Assembly (NCBI GenBank): GCA_947472765.1
Contig: CANJCM010000014.1
Span: 1-64,000, forward strand
From: Opitutia bacterium
Lineage (GTDB): Bacteria > Verrucomicrobiota > Verrucomicrobiia > Opitutales > Opitutaceae
Direction: 5' to 3'
Length of the DNA: 64,000 bases
Position numbers and translations under genes: made by a program. Of this stretch, positions 51,105 through 59,914 are shown in pieces. The notes under the pieces were generated by a model, which saw only the letters and a program-made list of their open reading frames with translations, was not told where the DNA came from and did no database searches. Position 1 is the first letter of the stretch; each line of letters starts with the position of its first letter.

Positions 51105-51229
51105 GGAGGGCGCAGAGTTCGACTGAGTGATTGAGGTGGCACGGGTCTCCCGACCCGTGGGATGCATCCTGGGCGGGCTTTCACGGGTCAGGAGACCCGT
51201 GCCACTCCAACTCCAGCTCTGCGCCCTCC
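51105..51229. mobile_element. Inverted-repeat element between convergent genes
   Basis: Outer arms GGAGGGCGCAGAG (51105-51117) and an exact mirror (51217-51229). Inner arms of 24 bp (51136-51159 and 51182-51205, GTGGCACGGGTCTCC...) match with one mismatch, and each inner arm is itself a hairpin. No coding capacity. Confidence 0.75.
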
Positions 51230-51235
51230 GCCGTC

Positions 51236-51904
51236 CTACAAGTCGACGCTCTTCACCTCAGCCGTCCGTGACTGCTCCGCTCGCTTCCGGGCTTTCTCGA
51301 CGCCGAGGGCGTCGAGACCGAGCGCGTTGGCCACGGCCGGTACCGTGCCGACGCCGCAGAAGGGATCGAAGATCAATTTCGCCCCAACCTGGTCACGTGC
51401 GAACCGGACCGCATGCGCGGCGGCCCGGATGCCCATCGCGCGAATCCACAAGCTTCGGCCGGGATCCGTGATGATGTCCGGAATCGGCAGCACGTCGGGG
51501 CACTTCATCGCCCGCGAGACGGCGATGAAATGCGTATAGCCGGGCCGGCCACCCGTGAGCGTTCCCGGCGGACGGCGGCAGACCAGCTTGTGAAACAGCA
51601 CCTGTGCCCCCGCCTCCTCCGCCGCGGAAATCACCAGCGCGCCCTTGTCGATCCAGCGGCCGCCTTCCTTGATGTCAGATTGAAAGAACACGGCGGCGCT
51701 GGTTTCCGGCACCGCCTCCACCACGAGGCGCACGGCGCGGAGAAACCATTCACGCCAGTCGGGGAGCGCGAGTCCCACCTCCGACACATCGGGCAGCGAG
51801 GTCACGGCGCAGGCTCCCTCGATCCGGCCGCGTTCCTCCATCCACGCGATCGCGTCGGCGCAAATGATTTCGCGGGCCGGCGGGGCGGGAGGTGATGAGG
51901 ACAT
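51236..51904 (-). CDS. Beta-class SAM methyltransferase (DNA-methylase-like)
   Basis: 222 residues from ATG 51904. A catalytic-like motif IV (GACAVTSLPDVSEVG) precedes motif I (LIFDPFCGVGTVPAVANALGLDALGVEK), the permuted beta-class order of N4/N6 DNA methyltransferases. SLPD replaces the usual D-P-P-Y, so a DNA adenine/cytosine target is doubtful and an RNA or small-molecule target is possible. Middle blocks include AAVFFQSDIKEGGRWIDKGALV and RRPPGTLTGGRPGYTHFIAVS. It is an orphan gene without a restriction partner. The frame upstream of 51904 is repeat-like. Confidence 0.75.
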   Translation of the reverse strand: MSSSPPAPPAREIICADAIAWMEERGRIEGACAVTSLPDVSEVGLALPDWREWFLRAVRLVVEAVPETSAAVFFQSDIKEGGRWIDKGALVISAAEEAGAQVLFHKLVCRRPPGTLTGGRPGYTHFIAVSRAMKCPDVLPIPDIITDPGRSLWIRAMGIRAAAHAVRFARDQVGAKLIFDPFCGVGTVPAVANALGLDALGVEKARKRAEQSRTAEVKSVDL

Positions 51905-52292
51905 CGCCCGCACACTCAACCGCCCGGCGCGGACGGGCAACACCGGGACGCGGCTCGGCCGGCGTCGTTTTTGAGCCGGAAGCCAGGAATTCAGGAAACG
52001 AGCGTTCGGAGCACGGGCTGGGTTAAAGCGCAGCGTTCTCGGTGGTGAAGCACAGGCAGGCAAAGGGAGAATGCTTGGGTCCGGAGCCCTGGCTATCCCT
52101 CTGCGACCTCCGTTCACCTCTGTGTCCTCTGTGTTAAAAATCCGGCGTGAAATCTGCATCGAGCTTCCACTCGCTCACGCTCGTGGCCACGGAGCAACGC
52201 GTCGGTGTTCATCGGTGGTTCAATCCCGCGGCGTTCGCCGACCCGCGGAATACCTTGTCGCCGACACCCGTGCCCTGCGAATCTGCGGGGCC
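51905..52292. other. Intergenic region with short repeats, no gene
   Basis: About 390 bases. It carries CCTCTGTGTCCTCTGTGTTA-like wording at 52110-52135 and GTGTTCATCGGTGGTTCAAT at 52206, similar to ACCACAGA/TGGACAC tracts at 10026 and 44480. The frame of trmO runs through it but without protein-like sequence. Confidence 0.5.
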
Positions 52293-53117
52293 TTGGAACC
52301 CTCGCTGACGCTCCACCCGATTGGTTTCCTGCGCACGACGCAGCAGGTGAAATTTCAGGCCGGCCACCAACCCGTCGCGGCCGCCGCGGAGCGCAACGAA
52401 CTCGAACTGCTGCCCGGCCACCACTATGAGCAGGCCCTGCAGGATCTCGCGGGCTTCGAGCGCGTGTGGCTCCTCTCGTGGTTTCATCGCAACACGAACT
52501 GGCGTCCGCTCGTGCTTCCACCGCGCGGCCCATCGCGGCGCCGGGGCGTTTTTGCCACGCGTTCGCCGCACCGGCCGAATGCGCTCGGTCTCACGGCCGT
52601 ACCGCTGCTGGGCGTCGAGGGCCACCGGCTGATTCTTGGTCCGTGCGATCTTGTGGATGGCACGCCGATCTTCGACGTGAAGCCATACATCCCGGCCTTC
52701 GACGCCTTTCCCGGATCCCGCGCCGGCTGGATCGACGAACTGGATGCCGAGCTGCAGACGCCACCTCGCTTCACGGTCGTCCACGAGGAGATCGCGCTCG
52801 GGCAGGCGCAATGGCTGCGCGAAACGTGGCACATCGATTTCACCCCCCGGATGAACGAACTCCTCGCGCGCGACCCGGCTCCGCACCGGACCCGGCGAAT
52901 CCGCCGTGTGAATGCGATCGAGTTCGAAATCGCCTGCGGAGCCTGGCGGGGGATTTTCACCGTCAGCGGTGAAACGGTGACGGTGCGCGCCCTCGATTCC
53001 GCATTTCCGATGCGCTTTCTTCAGCGGGAAGGCTACGAAGCCGTCCCTGACCGCGAAGCCCAACTCGACTTCCTCGCGCGCTGGCCGCGACCAAACATGA
53101 CAAAGGGTGCGCAATAA
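52293..53117 (+). CDS. trmO: tRNA N6-methyltransferase for t6A37
   Basis: 274 residues if translation starts at TTG 52293 (LEPSLTLHPIGFLRTT). The TsaA/TrmO beta-barrel is clear: HPIGFLRTTQQVKFQAGHQP, YEQALQDLAGFERVWLLSWFH, GVFATRSPHRPNALGLTAVPLL (R-S-P-x-R-P-N motif) and DVKPYIPAFDAF. It methylates N6-threonylcarbamoyladenosine at tRNA position 37 using SAM. The C-terminal part (IRRVNAIEFEIACGAWRG...) is the extra domain of longer members. No ATG or GTG lies near the conserved start, so TTG is preferred; the upstream frame crosses repeats. Confidence 0.9.
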   Translation: MEPSLTLHPIGFLRTTQQVKFQAGHQPVAAAAERNELELLPGHHYEQALQDLAGFERVWLLSWFHRNTNWRPLVLPPRGPSRRRGVFATRSPHRPNALGLTAVPLLGVEGHRLILGPCDLVDGTPIFDVKPYIPAFDAFPGSRAGWIDELDAELQTPPRFTVVHEEIALGQAQWLRETWHIDFTPRMNELLARDPAPHRTRRIRRVNAIEFEIACGAWRGIFTVSGETVTVRALDSAFPMRFLQREGYEAVPDREAQLDFLARWPRPNMTKGAQ

Positions 53118-53159
53118 CTCGGCTCGCCTCCGTCCTTCCGAGGCGCATCCTCTCTTCCG

Positions 53160-54257
53160 ATGAACGCGCCAGTGGCGATGCAGACCTTGTTGATCATCGA
53201 TGACGATGAACCGCTGCTTCAGGTCTTCCAGCGAGCGCTGCAGTGGGCCGGTTACAACGTCCTCCTCGCCACCAACGGCCGCGACGGGCTGGACCTCGCG
53301 CACCGCAACCTGCCGGACCTGATTCTCACCGACATCAACATGCCGGGCCTGGAGGGCACCGAGGTGCTCGCCGCCCTGCGCGCCGATCCCGAACTCGGCA
53401 ACCGCCAGATTGTCCTCATGACCGGGAGCGCCGCCGTCACCCCGCGCCGAGGCATGCAGATGGGGGCGGACGATTTCCTCGTGAAGCCGTTCACGGTGCA
53501 GGAATTGCTCGCCTGCGTCGAAGCCCGGCTCCGTCGTGCCCGCGTCCACTGGCGCGTCGACGATGCAATTGTGTCCGAGCTGCGCTCGAGCCTGCGGTCG
53601 ACGCTGCCACACGAGTTCTTCACGCCGCTCGCCGGCATGCTCGGACTCGTGGAGGTGCTGCGCGGTGACGTCGCCAAACTGTCGCCGGCCGAGATGACCG
53701 ACGTCCTCGATGAGATCGATCGCTCGGGGTGGCGGCTGCATCGCACCCTGAAGAACTATCTTTTCGTCCTGGATCTCGAGGCGGAGAAGAAGCCGCTCGA
53801 GCTCACCGCGCCCCCGTTGTCGGCCGAGAGCGTCCAGGCCGCCATCAACAGCGGCATCGAGGCCGCCATGAAACGGCAGCGGCGTACATCCGATCTGGTG
53901 ACCCGCCTCGCCTCCGTCCCGGTGCGCGTCCGCGGCGCTGACTTGGTCGCGATGGTCGAGGAACTCGTGGACAACGCCTGCAGTTTCTCGCGCCGTGGGA
54001 CGCCGATTCAGGTGACGCTCGATGACACCGGTCAGTTGACCGTCACCGACCACGGTCGCGGCCTGACTCCGGCGCAGATCGAGCAGATCGGCGCCTTTCA
54101 CCAGTTCGACCGAAAGAAGTTCGAACAACAGGGACTCGGCTTGGGACTGTTCATCGTGCGCAAACTCGCGGAGCGCACGGGCGCGGAGTTCCAAATCGAA
54201 AGCCGCCCCGGCGAGGGCACGACGGCGAACGTCGAATTGCCGGCGGCTGCGAGTTGA
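53160..54257 (+). CDS. Response regulator / histidine kinase hybrid (REC-HisKA-HATPase)
   Basis: 365 residues, soluble. A receiver domain (residues 8-125) has the acidic pocket IIDDDEPLL, phospho-acceptor Asp58 in LTDINMPG and Lys109 in VKPF. The dimerisation region follows with His151 in TLPHEFFTPLAG. The ATPase domain has the N-box VEELVDNACSFSRRG, DHGRGLTP and GLGLGLFIVRKLAE. A receiver at the N-terminus before the kinase core suggests a phosphorelay intermediate with an external input kinase. It is 42 bases after trmO on the same strand; the output partner is not visible. Confidence 0.94.
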   Translation: MNAPVAMQTLLIIDDDEPLLQVFQRALQWAGYNVLLATNGRDGLDLAHRNLPDLILTDINMPGLEGTEVLAALRADPELGNRQIVLMTGSAAVTPRRGMQMGADDFLVKPFTVQELLACVEARLRRARVHWRVDDAIVSELRSSLRSTLPHEFFTPLAGMLGLVEVLRGDVAKLSPAEMTDVLDEIDRSGWRLHRTLKNYLFVLDLEAEKKPLELTAPPLSAESVQAAINSGIEAAMKRQRRTSDLVTRLASVPVRVRGADLVAMVEELVDNACSFSRRGTPIQVTLDDTGQLTVTDHGRGLTPAQIEQIGAFHQFDRKKFEQQGLGLGLFIVRKLAERTGAEFQIESRPGEGTTANVELPAAAS

Positions 54258-54295
54258 GCGTCAGGCCGGGTCCCCGCGAACACCCCCCGCCTTCC

Positions 54296-54620
54296 GGTCA
54301 TCCCTCTCCAAGAAGGGAGCTTTGAATCGGATTTCGTGATGCAGCCGCGGAACCAATGACCGTCAGGTCGCGGTCACGATTCTCAAAGCGGCCCGTCGGC
54401 GAGCGACGGCCCTACACCGATCAGTGGACCTTCCGTCGCACGTTAGGCAGCCTTGGACGGTGGGGGCACCGTCCCTCCATGGAATGCTCCTCCCGAAGAG
54501 AGCCTACGGAAGTTCGAACGATCCGCCACCATGGAGGGCGGGTGCCCACACCCGCCGATTTCGTTCCAATGCCTCGTTCCGGCTCGAGAGCGGCACCCCT
54601 CAGGGTGGGGTGTGTTGGCG
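54296..54620. mobile_element. R1 element, copy d
   Basis: Core hairpins GGACGGTG/CACCGTCC (54457-54476) and GGCGGGTG/CACCCGCC, with the CCCTCCATGG/CCATGGAGGG pair, all intact. The inner CGACGGCCCTACACC arm lies at 54403, and decayed ends resemble GATGCAG on the left (54335) and TGCCTCGTTCCGGCTC on the right (54579). It fills most of the gap between the kinase and the aldolase-like gene. Confidence 0.65.
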
Positions 54621-54712
54621 TTGCACCGGGCGGCGCAAATTCTTCCCGCCGGCCGACACCCGCCGCCGCCCGTTCGCAAATCACGAAGCGAAGACCGAAG
54701 ACTCCCCTGGGC

Positions 54713-55858
54713 TCAGTAGAACGCGCCACGCCCCGTGACCGGCCAGATGTCCTCGACCCGATCGCCGCGGTAGCAGACGAGCCAGTCGTAGAGATTCACG
54801 GTCGGGTCGCAGTGTCCTGGGATGAGTTTGATTTTTTGCCCAAGCGAGACGCTGGCCGACTCGGCGAGCGTCAACACGCCGTGTTCGTCCGCGGCCTTGG
54901 TGTAGACGACACCGGGCAACCCGTGCACGAGCGGCAGACCCGAATCGACGCTGTGGGCCTTGAGCCCGATATCGACCACCGCGCGAGTCGGCACGGTATG
55001 ACTCATCACGGTCGCGAACAGGAAGAGGCTGTGCTCGAAGTCACGGATCGGCTGCCCGTCCGGGCCGAGATTCTTCCCGTAGTCCACATCCATGAAAATA
55101 TACGAGCCCGGCTGGAGCTCACCGTACACGCGACTCGCCGCCTCATGCAGATAAGTCCCGGTGCCCGCGCCGGTGATCAGCGGCGCCTTGAGCCCGGCCG
55201 CTTCGAGCAACCACTGGGTTGATTCCAATTTCGCAACCGCCTGGGCGATCGCCTGCGCGCGATCGGCGGGACTGCGCAAATGCTGTGCCGCACCGTGGTA
55301 GGCCTGAAGTCCGGCGAAGAGGAGCGGAGCGGCGATCTGGCGCGCGAGTTCGACCACGGCCGGACCGGGTTCCACCCCGCAGCGGTTGGCGCCCACATTG
55401 ACTTCGACGTAGACATCGAGCGTCACGCCGGCGTGTTCCGCGGCGCGGCGGAGATCCGACAGATTGCCGGCATCATCGACGCACACCCCGATGCGGGCGT
55501 CGCGGGCCAGTCCGACCAGGCGTTCGAGTTTGCGGGGGCCGACGACTTCGTTGGCGACCAGCACGTCCTTGATGCCACTGCGGACGAAGGCCTCGGCCTC
55601 ACTGACCTTCTGGCAGCAGACGCCGACGGCGCCGCGGGCGATCTGCCGGCGCGCGATTTCGGGGCACTTGTGCGACTTCGCATGCGGCCGGACCCGGATC
55701 GTCTTCCCGGCGAGTGACGCCGCCATGCGATCGAGATTCCGCTCGAAGGCATCGAGGTCGAGCAGCAAGGCGGGAGTATCAACCTCCGCGAGCGGCATCC
55801 CGATCGTGGCGGGCGCGGGCAGCGGACGAGGAAAAGAGGAAGCCGGAGCGACAGACAT
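54713..55858 (-). CDS. D-threonine aldolase / D-serine dehydratase-like PLP enzyme
   Basis: 381 residues, fold-type III alanine-racemase-like barrel. The PLP lysine is in VRPHAKSHKCPE, the start is PLAEVDTPALLLDLDAFERN, and YVEVNVGANRCGVEPG, LQAYHGAAQH and ITGAGTGTYLHEA are phosphate-loop blocks. The metal site of this family is PGHCDPTVNLYDW near the C-terminus (His-x-Cys). These D-TA enzymes cleave or dehydrate D-hydroxy amino acids. No signal peptide. The gene stands alone, with R1 copy d downstream. Confidence 0.93.
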   Translation of the reverse strand: MSVAPASSFPRPLPAPATIGMPLAEVDTPALLLDLDAFERNLDRMAASLAGKTIRVRPHAKSHKCPEIARRQIARGAVGVCCQKVSEAEAFVRSGIKDVLVANEVVGPRKLERLVGLARDARIGVCVDDAGNLSDLRRAAEHAGVTLDVYVEVNVGANRCGVEPGPAVVELARQIAAPLLFAGLQAYHGAAQHLRSPADRAQAIAQAVAKLESTQWLLEAAGLKAPLITGAGTGTYLHEAASRVYGELQPGSYIFMDVDYGKNLGPDGQPIRDFEHSLFLFATVMSHTVPTRAVVDIGLKAHSVDSGLPLVHGLPGVVYTKAADEHGVLTLAESASVSLGQKIKLIPGHCDPTVNLYDWLVCYRGDRVEDIWPVTGRGAFY

Positions 55859-55933
55859 GGTGGGGCGAGCTTGAGCACGAAACGAACGCTACGCCAAGAC
55901 GACAACCATCAGCTCCCCTGTGATGCCGTTGAG

Positions 55934-55958
55934 TTTGTCATCTGTTAAATGACAAACA
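55934..55958. promoter_or_regulatory. Short dyad upstream of the amidohydrolase region
   Basis: TTTGTCA (55935-55941) and TGACAAA (about 55950-55956) form an exact mirror around CTGTTAAA. It lies about 75 bases upstream of the D-threonine-aldolase-like start and about 35 bases before the R2 copy. It may be an operator or a remnant R2 end. Confidence 0.35.
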
Positions 55959-55988
55959 AATCGGTCCACGAGCGGCGGCTGTCTGGGA

Positions 55989-56138
55989 TGTCATCTGATA
56001 CTTGGATTCCGAAGTCGGCATCGTAGCCCGCTGCGTGAGCAGCGGGACGGCTTTAGGCGAAGAGATCACGAAGTCCCTGTCCTCACGGACAGGGCCACGC
56101 CAATCCGTTCAACTTCGGAATTCAGGTGATAGATGACA
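55989..56138. mobile_element. R2 inverted-repeat element, copy 2 (inverted orientation)
   Basis: 150 bp. Ends TGTCATCTGATACTTGGATT and, mirrored, TGTCATCTATCACCTGAATT, both continuing CCGAAGT; 22 of 27 end positions match. Inside, the two hairpins occur in the opposite order to copy 1 (CCCGCTGCGTGAGCAGCGGG then CCCTGTCCTCACGGACAGGG). Confidence 0.85.
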
Positions 56139-56217
56139 AAAAACACGACCGAGCGTCCCGATCGCAGTCTTGCGGGGCCTCGGAAGATTGGTTCGCTCGC
56201 GCCATCGCTCCCGCCCC

Positions 56218-57501
56218 ATGCGCCTCCCCCACATCTGTCTCGCCGTTCTCGCCTGTGCCACCCTGACGTCGTTCGCTCAGACAGCGAGTGCGCCCAAGGT
56301 CTTCACCGGCGCCCGCATCATCACCGGGACCGCCCGGCCACCAATCGAGAATGGCGTCGTCGTCGTGCGCGCGGGCCGGATCGAGGCCGTCGGCCCCGCG
56401 GCCGACGTGCGCATTCCCGCGGGTGCCGAGCAAATCGCCCTCGCCGGCCGCACGATCATTCCCGGATTGATCAACGCCCACGGCCATGTTGGCAGCACGC
56501 TCGGGCTCAAGTCCGGCCCGGAGGTGAACACCGAGGAGAATGTTTCCCGCCAGCTCGCGCTCTATGCCCGCTATGGCGTGACGACCGTGGCGAGTCTCGG
56601 CGACGACGGCCCGGCGGGGTTTCGCCTGCGGGATGAACAGGCCCGACCCACGCTCAACCGGGCGCGCCTCTTCGTCGCCGGCCCTGTCCTCACCGCGAAC
56701 ACCCCGGAGGAGGCACGCCTCCGGGTCGGTGAAATCGCGGCGCTCAAGGCCAACTTCGTGAAAATCCGCGTCGACGATAATCTCGGCACGACGCCGAAGA
56801 TGCCGCCCGAAGTTTATCGCGCGGTGATCGAGGAAGCCCACCGCCGCTCACTCCCGGTGGCGGTGCATCTCTATTATCTCGAGGATGCCCGCGACCTCCT
56901 GCGCCACGGCGCGGACTTTATTGCCCACAGTATTCGCGACCGCGAAGTCGACGCGGACTTCATCGCTCTGATCAAGTCCAAGGGCGTGGCCGTCTGTCCC
57001 ACGCTGACCCGCGAGGTCTCGGCGTACGTCTACGAAAGCACGCCGGCATTTTTCCAGGATCCATTTTTCCGCGGGGAGGCCGATCCCGCCGTGCTGCGCG
57101 AACTCGAGAACCCGACCCGGCAGCGCGCGCTCCAGACGAATCCGCGCGCGCAGGCCTACAAGCCGGCGCTGAAAATGGCCCAGCGGAACCTGAAGAAGCT
57201 GCTGGATGCCGGCGTGCCGATTGCATTCGGCACGGACAGCGGCCCTCCCGGTCGCTTCCAGGGCTATTTCGAGCACATGGAGATCGACTTGATGGCCGAG
57301 GCCGGACTCTCGCCGATTGAGATCATCCATTCCGCGACCGCCAGCGCCGCCGCGAGCCTCAAGCTACCCGACGTGGGCACGCTCGAGTCGGGCAAATGGG
57401 CGGACTTCGTCGTCCTCAACGCGAATCCGCTCGAGGATATCCGGCATCTTCACGGCATCCAATCCGTGTGGATCGCCGGCAACCGCGTGCCCGGCCGCTA
57501 A
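56218..57501 (+). CDS. Exported amidohydrolase, imidazolonepropionase-like
   Basis: 427 residues from ATG 56218 with a signal peptide (LPHICLAVLACATLTSFAQ). It has the urease-superfamily layout: N-terminal beta sandwich (FTGARIITGTARPPIENGVVVVRAGRIEAVGP), metal motif IIPGLINAHGHVGS, FVKIRVDDN (candidate carbamylated lysine), LPVAVHLYYLEDA, GADFIAHSI, and AFGTDSGPPG. The sandwich closes at the end (SGKWADFVVLNANPLEDI). The substrate is unknown; prolidase- or lactonase-type activity is common among exported members. The next gene follows 7 bases later, so they form an operon. Confidence 0.92.
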   Translation: MRLPHICLAVLACATLTSFAQTASAPKVFTGARIITGTARPPIENGVVVVRAGRIEAVGPAADVRIPAGAEQIALAGRTIIPGLINAHGHVGSTLGLKSGPEVNTEENVSRQLALYARYGVTTVASLGDDGPAGFRLRDEQARPTLNRARLFVAGPVLTANTPEEARLRVGEIAALKANFVKIRVDDNLGTTPKMPPEVYRAVIEEAHRRSLPVAVHLYYLEDARDLLRHGADFIAHSIRDREVDADFIALIKSKGVAVCPTLTREVSAYVYESTPAFFQDPFFRGEADPAVLRELENPTRQRALQTNPRAQAYKPALKMAQRNLKKLLDAGVPIAFGTDSGPPGRFQGYFEHMEIDLMAEAGLSPIEIIHSATASAAASLKLPDVGTLESGKWADFVVLNANPLEDIRHLHGIQSVWIAGNRVPGR

Positions 57502-57508
57502 ATTCTCC

Positions 57509-58648
57509 ATGCCCCTCCCACTCCAAACCATTCTCGGCCAGCCTTCGTGGTCGTTTCATTCCAGCCACGTGGCCGCCGCGCTTACGCGTCAGGGCGGCCA
57601 GCTCGGCCCGATCACTTTCCGACTCGGACGAAAGGAAATCTCGCCCATGTCGGTCGCGCCGTGGGCCGAGGAAAAGCAGCCGAAGGATCTCCCCCGGATG
57701 CTGCAGTCGCTGCGCGGCGACTTCTTCTGCGCGCCCTTCGGTGGCAACGCGACGGAGTGGCGCGGTGAAAAGCATCCGCCGCACGGCGAGACCGCGAACG
57801 CGAACTGGACGCTCAAGGGCATCCACTCCGACGATGGCGCTGTCACCCTGCACGCCACGCTCGCCACGAAGATCCGTCGCGGCCGCGTCGACAAGCTCGT
57901 CACGCTAATCGACGGCCAGACCGCGGTGTACCAGCGGCACGTGCTGAGCGGCATGACGGGCCCGCTGAATCTCGGACATCACGCGATGCTCCACTTCCCC
58001 GCCCCGGCTGGCAGCGGAGCGATCAGCACGAGCGCGTTTATTCACGGTCAGGTTTTTCCCGGCACCTTCGAGGCGCCGGAGAATCGCGGGTACCAATCGC
58101 TGAAGCCCGGAGCGACGTTTCGGTCCCTCGACCGCGTACCGCTGATCGCCGGCGGAACCGCGGATCTGACGAGCTATCCGGCCCGGCTCGGTTACGAGGA
58201 CCTGGTCATGATGACCGCGGATCCCAAGCTGCCGTTCGCATGGACGGCGGTGACCTTCGCCGCGCAAAAGTATGTCTGGTTCGCGCTGCGTGACCCGCGC
58301 CAACTCCGGCAGACGATCTTCTGGATCTCGAACGGCGGCCGCCATTACGCCCCGTGGAGCAGCCGGCATACGGCGGTGATGGGCCTCGAGGACGTGACCA
58401 GTTATTTCCACGGCGGCCTCGCCGAGTCGGTGTCCGCGAATCCGCTGAGCCGTCGTGGTATTCCCACCTCGTTCCGCATGAACCCCAAGGTTCCGACGGA
58501 CATCCGCTACATCATGGCCGTCGCCGCCATCCCCGCGGGCTTCGATCGCGTGAAGGACATTCGTCCAACGAAAGACGGCGTGGAGCTGGTTGCCGCGAGC
58601 GGACGCAGCGCGCGCTGTGCCTTGAATCTCACCTACCTCGCCACTTGA
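57509..58648 (+). CDS. Uncharacterised beta-sandwich protein, mutarotase-like
   Basis: 379 residues from ATG 57509, without a signal peptide. Blocks such as WSFHSSHVAAALTRQGGQLGPITFRLG, GDFFCAPFGGN, LVTLIDGQTAVYQRHVLSGMTGPLNLGHHAMLHFP and PFAWTAVTFAAQKYVWFALRDPRQL look like a galactose-mutarotase supersandwich. The histidine pair in NLGHHAML and the early ...FCAPFGG are where such enzymes hold sugar ligands. I do not know a named family with certainty. It lies between the amidohydrolase and the SUMF1 gene on the same strand. Confidence 0.75.
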   Translation: MPLPLQTILGQPSWSFHSSHVAAALTRQGGQLGPITFRLGRKEISPMSVAPWAEEKQPKDLPRMLQSLRGDFFCAPFGGNATEWRGEKHPPHGETANANWTLKGIHSDDGAVTLHATLATKIRRGRVDKLVTLIDGQTAVYQRHVLSGMTGPLNLGHHAMLHFPAPAGSGAISTSAFIHGQVFPGTFEAPENRGYQSLKPGATFRSLDRVPLIAGGTADLTSYPARLGYEDLVMMTADPKLPFAWTAVTFAAQKYVWFALRDPRQLRQTIFWISNGGRHYAPWSSRHTAVMGLEDVTSYFHGGLAESVSANPLSRRGIPTSFRMNPKVPTDIRYIMAVAAIPAGFDRVKDIRPTKDGVELVAASGRSARCALNLTYLAT

Positions 58649-58707
58649 AGCGGGCGCACGAATCCTCCCCTGCCCGCGCCAAATCTTCCCCAACCCCTGC
58701 CATCCCG

Positions 58708-59688
58708 ATGTCCCTCCCTTCCTCCTTCTCGCGGCTCGCGCTCCTCTTCGCAGCGAGTCTGGCCTGCAGTCTTGCGGCCGCCGAATCCCGCACGGTGCCC
58801 GGCGTGAATCTCACGCTCGTCAAGGTGGCACGCGGCACGTTCACGATGGGCGATCCGCCCGCCGCGAACGGCAACATCGGCGACGCCGGACCGCAGACCA
58901 AGGTCACCCTCACGCAGGACTTCTGGCTCGGTGCGACCGAGGTGACCGTCGCGCAATGGCGGCATTTCACGAACGCCACCGGTTATATCACCGACGCCGA
59001 GCGCAGCGGCGAAGGCATCTGGATCTCGACCCTCGAGGCCAAGCCGGACCCGAGTTACTACGGCAGCCAGAAACGCGAGAAGCGCGTCAAGGTGGCCGGC
59101 ACGAGCTGGCGCAATCCAGGTTTTGCCTCGAGCGACAGTCATCCGGTCGTCGGCATCAGTTGGAACGACGCCCAGCAATTCTGCCGCTGGCTCACCGAGC
59201 GCGAGGAAAGCGGCGGCCGCGTGCCAGCCGGCTATGTTTACCGGCTGCCGACCGAGGCCCAATGGGAGTACGCCGCAACCACGGCCGGCGCGCCGGATCC
59301 CGCGAACCCGGACGAATATTCCTGGTATCGCGTTAACAGCGGTGGTGCGCCGCATCCTGTCGGCACGAAGAAGCCAAACGCCTGGGGATTTTTCGACATG
59401 CAGGGCAATGCCTGGGAGTGGGTCTTCGACTGGTACGGCCACTATCCCGGCGGTGAAGTCACGGACTATCAGGGCCCCGCTTCCGCCAACGCCCGCGAGA
59501 TCATCCGTCCGCACCGCGAACGGCGCGGTGGTTGGGCGAATGACCCCGAAGGTCACGGCATCAGCACGACGAATCGCTGGAGCAGCTGGGGCCAGGACGA
59601 ATGCAACTGGGTCGGCTTCCGCGTGGCGCTCAGCACCGTGCCGCCCGCCGCCGCCCCGACTCCCCCGCCTGCCACGAAGGCACGCTAA
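58708..59688 (+). CDS. SUMF1/formylglycine-generating-enzyme-like protein, exported
   Basis: 326 residues from ATG 58708 with a signal peptide (LALLFAASLACSLAAAE). The FGE-sulfatase fold is clear: VKVARGTFTMGDP, DFWLGATEVTVAQWRHFTNATGY, HPVVGISWNDAQQFCRWLTERE, YRLPTEAQWEYAATTAG, FFDMQGNAWEWVFDWYG and the end NWVGFRVAL. The copper-binding cysteine pair of true FGE near the C-terminus is not evident, so sulfatase activation is doubtful. Such exported proteins are common in verrucomicrobia and may bind or modify other substrates. Pro/Ala-rich tail. Confidence 0.92.
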   Translation: MSLPSSFSRLALLFAASLACSLAAAESRTVPGVNLTLVKVARGTFTMGDPPAANGNIGDAGPQTKVTLTQDFWLGATEVTVAQWRHFTNATGYITDAERSGEGIWISTLEAKPDPSYYGSQKREKRVKVAGTSWRNPGFASSDSHPVVGISWNDAQQFCRWLTEREESGGRVPAGYVYRLPTEAQWEYAATTAGAPDPANPDEYSWYRVNSGGAPHPVGTKKPNAWGFFDMQGNAWEWVFDWYGHYPGGEVTDYQGPASANAREIIRPHRERRGGWANDPEGHGISTTNRWSSWGQDECNWVGFRVALSTVPPAAAPTPPPATKAR

Positions 59689-59724
59689 AAAGCATCGCTA
59701 CGGGCCGATCCAAGGCGGCCTTTA

Positions 59725-59913
59725 ATGTAGGGCCGGCGCTCGCCGCCGGGCCTTTCCGCAAACGCCGGAGGGCGCGCACGAGGCGCGCCCCTACGAAGCG
59801 AACGTTCGACCTCGACCATCGTAGGGGCGGGGCTCGTCCACGCCCATCCGATGGAATCGATCCGGCGGCGCCCCGCCCGAATCGAAAATCGAGAATCCAA
59901 AATCGAAAATCCG
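59725..59913. repeat. Composite repeats after the SUMF1 gene
   Basis: An R1-like arm GTAGGGCCGGCGCTCGCCGC (about 59728-59747) is followed by a CGCCCCTACG/CGTAGGGGCG inverted pair. An R3 tract (AATCGAAAATCGAGAATCC and more, 59880-59911) ends three bases before the stop of the convergent oxidoreductase. No gene. Confidence 0.65.
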
Positions 59914-59914
59914 A

